Source of the DNA: a virus | Length of the DNA: 64,000 nucleotides | Strand: one strand, 5' to 3' | Virus record (IMG/VR): IMGVR_UViG_3300021197_001179 | Location: 1 to 64,000 of that record | Part shown: piece after piece, positions 21,698 to 29,649 of the stretch | How the letters are laid out: every line of letters begins with the position of its first letter | Position numbering within the stretch: position 1 is the stretch's first letter | Notes under the pieces: model-generated | Seen by the model: the letters and a program-made list of their open reading frames with translations, nothing else | What the model was told of the DNA's origin: nothing | Database searches by the model: none | Made by a program: the position numbers and the translations under genes

Positions 21698-22018
21698 GCG
21701 GAAGCTTTCCTTGATGCAATGGATTTTAACTTTGTTAAGTCAGTAATCCGTTCAAATAAGGCTTTAAAAGCACTATGGGGAGGAACAACGCCTTCAAGAT
21801 CAGACCTTTCTAGGGTAATTACCAATATGGTTAAGCGTGTTGATGAGTATCCGGAAGCAGAGGACTGCGTGAATGGAATTGTGGTAAGAAAGTACTCAGA
21901 TATTATTCGCCTGGACTTCCTTTATCTTTCTTACACTTTTCATCTAGATAAATCTTCAGAAGATACTCAGGAAGAGACTCCGCAAGCTTCTGACTCTTAT
22001 CAAGAACCTTCTTCATAG
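21683..22018 (+). CDS. Conserved phage protein, 111 aa
   Basis: Starts MDTNIAEAFLDAMDFNFVKSV. The arrangement 'DF..V......ALkaLW.....PS..dL......v..rv.e........GGi.vrk....I.L.F' recurs in many small phage proteins of unknown function; here it is IVVRKYSDIIRLDFLYLSYTF. The C-terminus is acidic and Ser/Glu-rich. It overlaps the leftward gene ending at 21903 by 116 bp antisense. Confidence 0.6.
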   Translation: MDTNIAEAFLDAMDFNFVKSVIRSNKALKALWGGTTPSRSDLSRVITNMVKRVDEYPEAEDCVNGIVVRKYSDIIRLDFLYLSYTFHLDKSSEDTQEETPQASDSYQEPSS

Positions 22019-22079
22019 AGTCTTTTAGTCCGTAACGGATTACGATCTTCTTTTTCTTAGGGTCTATATTTATTTTCAT
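21903..22079 (-). CDS. Basic protein, 58 aa
   Basis: Starts MKINIDPKKKKIVIRYGLKDS, ends KGSPGE; Lys-rich and helical. Its ATG overlaps the stop of the membrane protein upstream (ATGA), which supports translation. It is antisense to the 3' 116 bp of the gene at 21683. Confidence 0.5.
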   Translation of the reverse strand: MKINIDPKKKKIVIRYGLKDSMKKVLDKSQKLAESLPEYLLKIYLDEKCKKDKGSPGE

Positions 22080-22201
22080 AGTGAGTTGTATATTTCTAGT
22101 GTACCTATTACCAATACTGATAATCCAATTAGTATTATAAAGACTATCAGTAAAAGGTAAAGTATAAATCTTATTTCTTCTACTATTTCGTTAAACTTCA
22201 T
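22076..22201 (-). CDS. Membrane microprotein, 41 aa
   Basis: Starts MKFNEIVEEIRF followed by a single transmembrane helix (ILYLLLIVFIILIGLSVLVIG) and a short tail. Its start overlaps the metallophosphoesterase stop by 4 bp and its stop overlaps the next start, so the three genes are coupled. Function unknown. Confidence 0.6.
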   Translation of the reverse strand: MKFNEIVEEIRFILYLLLIVFIILIGLSVLVIGTLEIYNSL

Positions 22202-23286
22202 AGGTTGTGTGTTATACGGGCTACCTGCCCATGTTTCTTACTGTGTACAAAGGCTTCTATAGCTTTCTTAGCACCAATGTATCCATTCCTATGATGCCAT
22301 GAATCAGCGGCACTAGGTGTTCTTAAATACTCAACCGTGACACCAGTAAAATCTTTACCCGATAGAAACTTGTGAGTCTGTTTGTGGTGGATGTGATGCA
22401 GGTATATATATCTCATTTCACACCTAACCCAGAGTTTTGGAGTCTCTTGCGCCATTATCAATGGCAGGTTGTCAAGCTTCGCTCCATCTCCGTGGTTGGT
22501 TCCGATTAGATTAACTCCGTATGGAGTGTATTTTCTGTGAGCCAAACCAACATCAAAGGTTACGTTATTACTTAGCCTGAAATAAGCCTCTAGCGTTTGC
22601 GCCAACATCCAGCCACTCATGTAGTCGTGGTTTGATGGATTGAATATGACATGTACGTTTGCTACCGGAAGCAGTCTCTCAATAGCCCTGACATACATAT
22701 CTTTGGCTGCTGTGAATGCTTGTCCCCAAGTTCCAGATGTGTCTTGAGGAGTTCCCTTAGTGGTTGTTCTGTGAGGAGTATCTGTATGAAGAACATCATT
22801 GCCGATTACAAAGAATATCTTGTCAATTTCAAACCCAGAAGCTTTAGCGAGTATCCCATCAATACCCTCATCTACTTGGCTGACTGCCGTCTGTATATCG
22901 TAGTGCCGACCTGTTTCGTCCAGGGAAGCCAGCTTGCCTACATGTATATCAGACGGGTCTAGCACCAAGCAATGAGGATCTGATAGCGGTTTTCTTTTAA
23001 TCGGGGTAAATGTAGGAGAATATTCTCTAAGCTCTTCAAGTATTGGGTCAAATGTTTCTTCTACTACTTTAGAAGTTAATCCTCCACTTTTAGTTACTAC
23101 TGAAAACCTAAGTTCTCCGGATGCGGATTGCCAATGTTTAACGCTTACAACGTCATCTTTTTCAATTCCACGTTCTGCTAGATGAAGGTCAAGTGCGGTA
23201 TTACCATTAACACTGACATTGTTTCCCCTGTACTCATTAATTATATCTTGTTCGTCTGGAGAGAGTCTAAATCTTTTGTTTCCCAT
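22198..23286 (-). CDS. Calcineurin-like metallophosphoesterase with N-terminal DNA-binding-like domain
   Basis: A 362-aa protein. After an N-terminal helix-turn-helix-like part (about residues 10-50), residues 110 onward carry the calcineurin-like phosphoesterase motifs in order: LDPSDIHVGK (DxH), VIGNDVLHTD (GND), NPSNHDYM (NH[E/D]), GTNHGDGAK and HIHHKQTH (H-x-H at the end). These bind two metals and hydrolyse phosphodiester or phosphate bonds; phage members include nucleases and 2',3'-cyclic phosphodiesterases. Substrate not evident. It lies next to the nuclease gene at 23296. Confidence 0.8.
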   Translation of the reverse strand: MGNKRFRLSPDEQDIINEYRGNNVSVNGNTALDLHLAERGIEKDDVVSVKHWQSASGELRFSVVTKSGGLTSKVVEETFDPILEELREYSPTFTPIKRKPLSDPHCLVLDPSDIHVGKLASLDETGRHYDIQTAVSQVDEGIDGILAKASGFEIDKIFFVIGNDVLHTDTPHRTTTKGTPQDTSGTWGQAFTAAKDMYVRAIERLLPVANVHVIFNPSNHDYMSGWMLAQTLEAYFRLSNNVTFDVGLAHRKYTPYGVNLIGTNHGDGAKLDNLPLIMAQETPKLWVRCEMRYIYLHHIHHKQTHKFLSGKDFTGVTVEYLRTPSAADSWHHRNGYIGAKKAIEAFVHSKKHGQVARITHNL

Positions 23287-23295
23287 ATTACGAAT

Positions 23296-23796
23296 TTACG
23301 GAATATCCCTTTCGTATATAGCTACTTTGTTTAAAGTAGCCTTTAAGGGTTTGCTTAATTTGCTTTGATTAATAGTTCTGAAATACATATATGGTTTACT
23401 TGATAGAACTACTAAAGCCAATATATCATCTTCAGACTTGTTTTTTATAATAGGATCATTAGGCTGGAACAACCAGCTATTTGGAAAACCTGATGTAACC
23501 AAGCAAGATTTAACATGAATATTCTTGGTGTGAACCTTGATGTCTGCATCAAAGCTTTTTGACCTAGAATCGTATATCATAAAGTCAGGAGCAGAAGGAT
23601 TTTTCTTCTTAGACACCAAGTAATCATGCACTAAAACCTCCGCTATTTTGCCGTAGTAAATGTCTTGAGTTACTTTCTCTAAGTTGCTTTGATTTCTCCT
23701 TGAGTACTCATTCGTGTTTGATACCGCACACTCTTCTGCAAACACCTTACAGATTCTCTGTTCGTACTTGGACGGCTTCCTTAATTCTATCTTCAT
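23296..23796 (-). CDS. PD-(D/E)XK-like nuclease
   Basis: A 166-aa protein starting MKIELRKPSKYEQRICKVFAE. The middle has the restriction-nuclease arrangement: GKIAEVLVHDYL (early Glu), then PDFMIYDSRSKSFDADIKV (Asp), then NIHVKSCLVTSG (VxK), and a hydrophobic strand LALVVLSS. It would cut DNA, perhaps unmodified host DNA or recombination intermediates. ATG at 23796 is preferred over an in-frame ATG at 23823 because the hairpin and U tract lie before it. The nuclease role is inferred from motif order. Confidence 0.65.
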   Translation of the reverse strand: MKIELRKPSKYEQRICKVFAEECAVSNTNEYSRRNQSNLEKVTQDIYYGKIAEVLVHDYLVSKKKNPSAPDFMIYDSRSKSFDADIKVHTKNIHVKSCLVTSGFPNSWLFQPNDPIIKNKSEDDILALVVLSSKPYMYFRTINQSKLSKPLKATLNKVAIYERDIP

Positions 23797-23802
23797 GTTG
23801 TT

Positions 23803-23873
23803 AAAAAAAAGAAGGGGCAACACCCGAAAGTGTCACCCCAAGGAAGGAGAAAGGAAAGGAATACACAAATGTA
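23803..23873 (-). promoter_or_regulatory. Promoter plus terminator leader before the nuclease gene
   Basis: Bottom strand: TACATTTG box (23873-23866), a pyrimidine-rich leader, then a 10-bp stem GGGGTGACAC / GTGTTGCCCC (23839-23814) with a 6-nt loop and TTCTTTTTTTT (to 23803), ending 6 nt before the ATG at 23796. The same arrangement precedes the NinG-like gene at 20831. Confidence 0.65.
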
Positions 23874-23956
23874 ACAATAAATACCCTTCAAAAAACCTAC
23901 CTTGGTTTGTTTGCTCGGCAAGATAGCATAAAAATATAAACATCAAAATAAATAAG

Positions 23957-23964
23957 TATTTTTG
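23957..23964 (+). promoter_or_regulatory. Promoter box for the terminase-portal operon
   Basis: TATTTTTG, a match to TAnnTTTG, 20 nt before the terminase ATG at 23985. Confidence 0.55.
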
Positions 23965-23984
23965 TAATTCACGCAACTATTTGT

Positions 23985-25904
23985 ATGAAGCCGAAGAAAG
24001 GACCGGAAATAATAATAAACGGTAAGCCTAAGAAGCCCAAATTTATATGGGAAGGCAAACCCAAGATGAGCAAAGCTGAAGAAGCTAAGTGGTGGCTGAA
24101 AGAGCAGGAAAGGTGGGTAGAAGGCTATAAAGGTCTTAAAGGACTTCACTACTTCTATCTCACACAAATTAAGATTAAGACTCCTAGAGGTCAACTAATT
24201 AATCCTTGGTGGAGAGATGTTGACGAATGGGTTATAGATGAATACTACGAAGCTACAAAGCTTGGACAGGATTTATGCATCTACAAACGTAGGGGGATAG
24301 GACTGTCTGTATTGTTTGCTCCTGGTGTTGGTTTATGGAAAGCTATGACTTCGCCAGGATCAACATCACTTCTCACATCAAACAACAGAAGTAAGACTGA
24401 AAAGTTATTTAACGAAAAGGTTGCGGTTGCTTATGACAATCTAGATGATTGGATAAAACCTGAGAAGAAGTCTCAAAGGATGACCGGTTATATGACCATT
24501 GACATCAAAGACCACACAGGGCAGACTACAAAGAATATGTCTAACATCCTCGCAAGGCAAACGAGTGACAACAGAAAAGATGCGGCTAACTTTGAATCAG
24601 AACGTGCTACTCACGCATTTATTGATGAGCTATTCCTACACGATTACGCTTCGGAAGTAAGACAATCTATTCAGGCTTGTTTGATGGATGACTTTGAAAA
24701 AATTGCTCCTGTTGTATTTGGTGGTTCTGCTGGTATTGTTTCTGAGTCTGGTATCAAGGAAGCGGAAATGATGTGGAAAGAGGCTGAGTCATTGAATGTC
24801 CGTACAGTCTTTATTCCCGGTACTATGGGGATTAGTCGTGCGCCTGAATTTGACGATAAAGGTCAGATGACAGGAAGATTCTACAACTTCTGTCCGAATG
24901 GTTGGTCTGACAAAGATGGAGCAGCAGAGTGGATTGAAAAAAGAAGAGAGCATCTTGACAAGTCAGATGACAAACGTGACTACATTGGTTTCGTTAAGTC
25001 TTACCCTGTTGAGATAGATGACATCTTTGAGATGAACAATGTCGGTATAATCCCAGAAGACATTCTTCCAAAGATAAACGCACAGAAGAAAAAGATAGTT
25101 GCAGAGCCAAGACCGGTAAATACTTATGACCTTGTAGAGAAGGGGGATAGAGTTGTTGCGGTTGCAAACAACAAGGGTATGTTTACGATACTTGAGCATC
25201 CTGTTTCAGGAGAAGAGTATAGAGCTGGAACTGACCCCATACCAATGGTGGATACGTCAGACATGGATACCAAGAAAGCTTTGAAAACAGGTAAGCGTTC
25301 TGTCCATTCAACGATAGTCAAACGTCCAAGTACGCAAGAATACGTTGCGTTCTATCAAAGAAGAACAAACGACCCAATTACAATATACCAAGAAACTATG
25401 CTATTGCAGCGTTACTACAACAACTGCAAGAATATGGTGGAACGGAATGAAGGTAGGGTTCTTATGGATCAGTATAGGTCATTTGGAACTTGGTCTTTCT
25501 TAGCAAACCAACCTATAATTACCGGAGCTAAATCATTTGATAGAAAAGCAGCTAAAGGTTTTCACAAAGACAAATGGAATCGTGATACTATTTACAATAT
25601 GTTCTTTGAGTATCTTAGAAACCATTGCAGTAAGATTTGGTTCTTAGATGTAATAAATCAACTGCCTGATTTTCACGTAAGCAACACTGACCTTTTAGAT
25701 GCTTTGGTATCTTGCGAGTTGTTTGATAGAGATGAATACAAGAAATCAGAAAAAAATAAATCGGTAAAATTCAAGGAGGTGAGTTATGTTACAACTGACG
25801 AAAGGGGGAGGCGTGTGACAAAGTGGCAAAAAATACCGATATTTGAAGTTGGAGAAGAACATCCTATTAAAAGGGATGTAGCAACATGGAACACAAGGGG
25901 TTAA
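23985..25904 (+). CDS. terL: Terminase large subunit
   Basis: A 639-aa packaging motor that cuts concatemeric DNA and pumps it into the prohead. The N-terminal half is the ATPase: the adenine/Walker A region reads CIYKRRGIGLS and Walker B reads HAFIDELFL (FIDEL). The C-terminal half has the RNase H-like nuclease: the first Asp in YRAGTDPIPMVDTSD and the last in DLLDALVSCELF. The flexible Walker A and the layout resemble large terminases of crAss-like and other Bacteroidota podoviruses. No small-subunit gene is evident upstream. Starts the virion operon. Confidence 0.9.
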   Translation: MKPKKGPEIIINGKPKKPKFIWEGKPKMSKAEEAKWWLKEQERWVEGYKGLKGLHYFYLTQIKIKTPRGQLINPWWRDVDEWVIDEYYEATKLGQDLCIYKRRGIGLSVLFAPGVGLWKAMTSPGSTSLLTSNNRSKTEKLFNEKVAVAYDNLDDWIKPEKKSQRMTGYMTIDIKDHTGQTTKNMSNILARQTSDNRKDAANFESERATHAFIDELFLHDYASEVRQSIQACLMDDFEKIAPVVFGGSAGIVSESGIKEAEMMWKEAESLNVRTVFIPGTMGISRAPEFDDKGQMTGRFYNFCPNGWSDKDGAAEWIEKRREHLDKSDDKRDYIGFVKSYPVEIDDIFEMNNVGIIPEDILPKINAQKKKIVAEPRPVNTYDLVEKGDRVVAVANNKGMFTILEHPVSGEEYRAGTDPIPMVDTSDMDTKKALKTGKRSVHSTIVKRPSTQEYVAFYQRRTNDPITIYQETMLLQRYYNNCKNMVERNEGRVLMDQYRSFGTWSFLANQPIITGAKSFDRKAAKGFHKDKWNRDTIYNMFFEYLRNHCSKIWFLDVINQLPDFHVSNTDLLDALVSCELFDRDEYKKSEKNKSVKFKEVSYVTTDERGRRVTKWQKIPIFEVGEEHPIKRDVATWNTRG

Positions 25905-26095
25905 AGGATAGGAAAGTAAAGTGGGTAGGAAGAGATGGGAATACTAAGACGGGCAACTTTTTGGCTGTCGGATACAAGGGTGATATAAATAACGGTTTGA
26001 CCACATACGCAATTATAATAAGAGACTTAGACGGCAGGGCTTGTGAGCTTCCGTTCCCATCAATAAAATTTATGACAGATGATACTGGACAATAG
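25886..26095 (+). CDS. Small protein between terminase and portal, 69 aa
   Basis: Starts MEHKGLKDRKVKWVGRDGNTK; small and beta-rich, with a GRACELPFPSIKF end. It overlaps the terminase stop by 19 bp and the portal start by 17 bp, which argues for translational coupling. Perhaps an accessory of the packaging module; function unknown. Confidence 0.65.
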   Translation: MEHKGLKDRKVKWVGRDGNTKTGNFLAVGYKGDINNGLTTYAIIIRDLDGRACELPFPSIKFMTDDTGQ

Positions 26096-28367
26096 TCACA
26101 GCCTAGAAATAGTTTACGATAGACCTGATAGCTATTTCGACAAGAAAGAAATAGAAAAGAAGTACGGAAGTTTAGAAAACTGGTACGCACAGAATGTTCG
26201 CTTCATATCAGCTCACTACAATATTGCATCTAATACAGATGAGACTGCAAGAGAGGGGAGAGAGGGTGTTAAGCGTTGGGCTGAGATGACTCCGGTTGAT
26301 CAGATTATAAACAACTACCGATACTTTATGGGTACGCAAGAGAACTTCAACTTTGCGTATTTAACTGAAGACGATAAAGGCGGTGAGCTTCCAGCTCCAT
26401 ACGTAAAAGGCGAGCAGATATTTGAGCTGATGGAGTATATGCGTGGTGGAATCAGAAAAGTTATTAATTCCTCTAAGATTTCAGTAGAAAGCCTAGACCC
26501 ATCTAAAATCTCTAAGAAGATGGAGAAGGTTCAAATGATTAAATTGAAAAAAGACCTTGCTGAGTTCTTTAACAAAATGCAGTCAGAATATGGCATGGGG
26601 TTTTTTCCAGAAGGCATTGGCAACGATGTTGATATGGATGAAGCTATTGAAAAGGTTATGAAGTCTCCAATAGATGACATGGAGGAGTATGGTCTTGATT
26701 TAATTAACGATATAGTAAACAGAAACAGATTAAAGGACAAAATGATGAGAGCCTTTACTGACTGTGCTATTGGAAGGTACTGTGGTGTTTATGTAGATGA
26801 GATGCATGGCAGACCTTACACAGAGGTAATTCCACCATACAATCTTATACTTGACTTTGGAAACGACTCAGACTATAATGAACAAGCAGAATTTGTAGGA
26901 TGGGTTTCTTTTATGACACCAGAAGAGATTAGCTATCGGTACGACCTTACAGATGAAGAAAGAAGCTTAGTTAAAGATATGTCAATTACAGATCCTGGTA
27001 TTGGATTTGAATTACTCAATCACTACAATGGAGGTAGCGGTTCAGATGTAGGTTTTAATTGGTGGGGAGGTCCTAACGGAAACAATTACAGACAAGTTGC
27101 AGTGGTAACTGGTTTTTGGATTACAGAAGTTCCGGAAGACAAAAAGGTAAAGAAAGACAAAAAGGGAGGGAAGAAAGCTGCACCTATTCATGGTAATGAT
27201 TCTGAACGTTACACTTATCTTAGAATAGACAGGGCTACTATTATTGGTAATGCCATCATAACAGATTACGGTCAAGACTACAATGTGGTTTATGACTCTA
27301 TGGACCCTAGCCGACCAATGCTCCCTGTACGTACATTCATTCCTAACATGATGATGGGGATGAATCGTTCTGTTGTTGACAGGATGAAGAAGCTACAGGA
27401 TGACATTGATGCTTATGAATACAAGATACGTCAGAACATAGGTAAAGACCTTGGTAAGGTTTACTTGATAAACGGACATAAACTTGGAGAGGGGGATACA
27501 GTAAGAGAACTTGTAGCCAACTTGAAGAAGTATGGTATGCACGTTACAGATGGTTCGGACGGAGAAGACCCTAACGTGCTTGATGGGCAAAGAATGGTTG
27601 AGACTGTTGACATGACGCTTGATCAAAACGTAATCCGTTACACGCAGTTGATTCAAGAGAAGGAACGTATGATGAAAGAAATCATTAACGCTTCTAAGGT
27701 GTCTATGGGTCAATTGACAAGCTATGTTGGTTACGGATCACAACAACAATCTATTAGTCAGAATCAACTAGGGATGGCAACATTCTATGATGGCTTTATG
27801 ACTTACTACACATACCTACTTCAGTATATAATCAACAAGGCTAAGATTATGTTGATGGATATGGATGGTGAAGAGGCTGCTGATGTTATGTTGTCTGAAG
27901 ACGCTATAAAGTTCTTTAAGAACACTAGAGAATTTCAATTAGAAGACCTTATGGTTAAGGTTGACATTGAAGATGTAATTGATGATCAAGCCAGAACAAG
28001 ACTACTTACTGTTGCTCAAGCTATGGCTCAAAATGTACAACAAACTGGTTTTGATTGGGATGACTACATTGAGCTTGAAACTGCACGTACTTATACTGAG
28101 TTGAAAGATAAGATGTCTATGAAGATTAAGAAGCGTAAGTTTAAGCAACAACAACAGCAACAAATGGCTATGTTGCAGCAACAAGCTGAAGCCGAGAAGC
28201 AAAGACAGTTCGCAATGCAACAGCAGGAGATGGCAGAAGGCGGCAGAAACGCTAGAGAAGAAGCTAAACTTAGACAAAAATCAATGCAGCCCGTTGCTGA
28301 TCAAGAGGCTCAAATAGTTGCAGATAAGCAGCGTCAAGAAGAAGGACTTGAAGGTCCGGCTGTATAG
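26079..28367 (+). CDS. Portal protein
   Basis: A 762-aa protein directly after the terminase, of portal size and composition. Segments such as PVDQIINNYRYFMGTQENF, ISVESLDPSKIS, YTEVIPPYNLILDFG and YTYLRIDRATIIGNAII fit the wing, stem and crown of podovirus and crAss-like portals, which form the dodecameric ring at the capsid vertex through which DNA enters and leaves. The C-terminus is a long Gln-rich helix (KFKQQQQQQMAMLQQQAEAE) that could line the barrel. Identification is from position and composition, not from an unmistakable motif. Confidence 0.8.
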   Translation: MILDNSHSLEIVYDRPDSYFDKKEIEKKYGSLENWYAQNVRFISAHYNIASNTDETAREGREGVKRWAEMTPVDQIINNYRYFMGTQENFNFAYLTEDDKGGELPAPYVKGEQIFELMEYMRGGIRKVINSSKISVESLDPSKISKKMEKVQMIKLKKDLAEFFNKMQSEYGMGFFPEGIGNDVDMDEAIEKVMKSPIDDMEEYGLDLINDIVNRNRLKDKMMRAFTDCAIGRYCGVYVDEMHGRPYTEVIPPYNLILDFGNDSDYNEQAEFVGWVSFMTPEEISYRYDLTDEERSLVKDMSITDPGIGFELLNHYNGGSGSDVGFNWWGGPNGNNYRQVAVVTGFWITEVPEDKKVKKDKKGGKKAAPIHGNDSERYTYLRIDRATIIGNAIITDYGQDYNVVYDSMDPSRPMLPVRTFIPNMMMGMNRSVVDRMKKLQDDIDAYEYKIRQNIGKDLGKVYLINGHKLGEGDTVRELVANLKKYGMHVTDGSDGEDPNVLDGQRMVETVDMTLDQNVIRYTQLIQEKERMMKEIINASKVSMGQLTSYVGYGSQQQSISQNQLGMATFYDGFMTYYTYLLQYIINKAKIMLMDMDGEEAADVMLSEDAIKFFKNTREFQLEDLMVKVDIEDVIDDQARTRLLTVAQAMAQNVQQTGFDWDDYIELETARTYTELKDKMSMKIKKRKFKQQQQQQMAMLQQQAEAEKQRQFAMQQQEMAEGGRNAREEAKLRQKSMQPVADQEAQIVADKQRQEEGLEGPAV

Positions 28368-28391
28368 TGTTGTAAATCAATAAATTATAAT

Positions 28392-28399
28392 TAACTTTG
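28392..28399 (+). promoter_or_regulatory. Promoter of the scaffold-capsid operon
   Basis: TAACTTTG 4 nt before the ATG at 28404, with GTTG (28369-28372) 19 nt upstream as a possible -33 element. Confidence 0.65.
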
Positions 28400-28403
28400 T
28401 AAA

Positions 28404-29624
28404 ATGGAAGAAATTAAAGGAGACATTGTTATGGAAGATAGCAATGAAAACACGGAAGAACAAGTTGAGGAACAAGTTGAGGAACAAGGTTCTTTGAATT
28501 ATGATGTTGAAGTATCTCTTGAGGAAACTGAAGAGCAAGAGATTCTTGACAAGCTAATGGCTGACAATCCTGGCAAAGAGGAGTCTGACCTTACTGAGGA
28601 CATTGAAAAACTCAAAGAGGAGACGCTTACCGCTAAGAGAGAACAGGCTGTTGAAGACCTCAAAAAAATTGATGAGGTTAAGGCTCGTGAAGGAAATTCT
28701 GAGTTGTCTGATGAGGATGCTTGGGAGATTGCTCTAAAAGAAGAAGAGGAGTCTACTGCTAAAACGCAAGAGGATAATATCCTAAAAGACCCTTTCTCCG
28801 TAGAGAAAAAGACTGAAAGCACACCTCCTACACAGAGTAACGAACAGCAGTTGCAGGAAATGCAACAGAAAGTATCTCAAGCAGAAGCTGTATTACAAGA
28901 CCCATTGATTGATGGGTATCTAAAGTTCAAGCAATCTGGGAATGGTAGCTTCAGAGAATATTTAAAGTCTTTTGAGCTGGACAAGGATTACGATGCTATG
29001 CCCGACAAGAAATTGTACGAGATGTCAATTAAAAGGCTAGATCTTACAGAAGAAGAACTTGAATACGAAATGGATAGGTTTGAAGACCTTTCTCCAGTTC
29101 AAAGAAAGTTGGAGGCTCGTAAGATGAGGGCAGAGTTAAAAGCAGAGCAAGAAGATAGAATAAAGAATGTTGCATTTGACAATTCTCAGCAATCAGCAGA
29201 GAAACAAAAGCAAATGCAAGAGATGCAGAAACAGAATCACGAAAAATTCGTGGGACTTACAAAGTCTATGGCTGGAAAAGGTTATTACGGTTTAAATCTT
29301 ACCGAAGAAATGACCAAGCAAATCCATGACCATGTAGTCTCCGGCAAAATAGGCTTCATCAATACAGATGGTACTGTGAATGTCAACAAGATGTTTGACT
29401 TTGCTGCTTGGGAATTATTTAAGAAGGATGTCCTTCAGAATAAAGTTCATCAAGGCAAGGTCAAAGGTCAAACGGCAGAGTTTGTCAAACGTGCTGCTCC
29501 GAAGAGAACGGGTTTAAAAACCACAAGAGTAGGAGGCAAATCAAATGACTACAACGCATACTTGAAAGCTAGAGGTGATGCCGCAGGAAGAAGAGGGGTG
29601 AGTAATGGGAATATTACTCTTTGA
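28404..29624 (+). CDS. Scaffold-like protein
   Basis: A 406-aa very acidic, coiled-coil-rich protein. The N-terminal 60 residues repeat Glu-Glu-Gln-Val-Glu; long Glu/Lys/Gln helices fill the middle (EQQLQEMQQKVSQAEAVL), and the last 60 residues are basic (FVKRAAPKRTGLKTTRVGG), the arrangement of capsid scaffolds whose basic C-terminus binds the capsid protein. Located between portal and major capsid candidate, the usual scaffold position. It would be removed or cleaved during maturation. Confidence 0.75.
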   Translation: MEEIKGDIVMEDSNENTEEQVEEQVEEQGSLNYDVEVSLEETEEQEILDKLMADNPGKEESDLTEDIEKLKEETLTAKREQAVEDLKKIDEVKAREGNSELSDEDAWEIALKEEEESTAKTQEDNILKDPFSVEKKTESTPPTQSNEQQLQEMQQKVSQAEAVLQDPLIDGYLKFKQSGNGSFREYLKSFELDKDYDAMPDKKLYEMSIKRLDLTEEELEYEMDRFEDLSPVQRKLEARKMRAELKAEQEDRIKNVAFDNSQQSAEKQKQMQEMQKQNHEKFVGLTKSMAGKGYYGLNLTEEMTKQIHDHVVSGKIGFINTDGTVNVNKMFDFAAWELFKKDVLQNKVHQGKVKGQTAEFVKRAAPKRTGLKTTRVGGKSNDYNAYLKARGDAAGRRGVSNGNITL

Positions 29625-29649
29625 TAATTTTTAATTAAACACATTTAAA

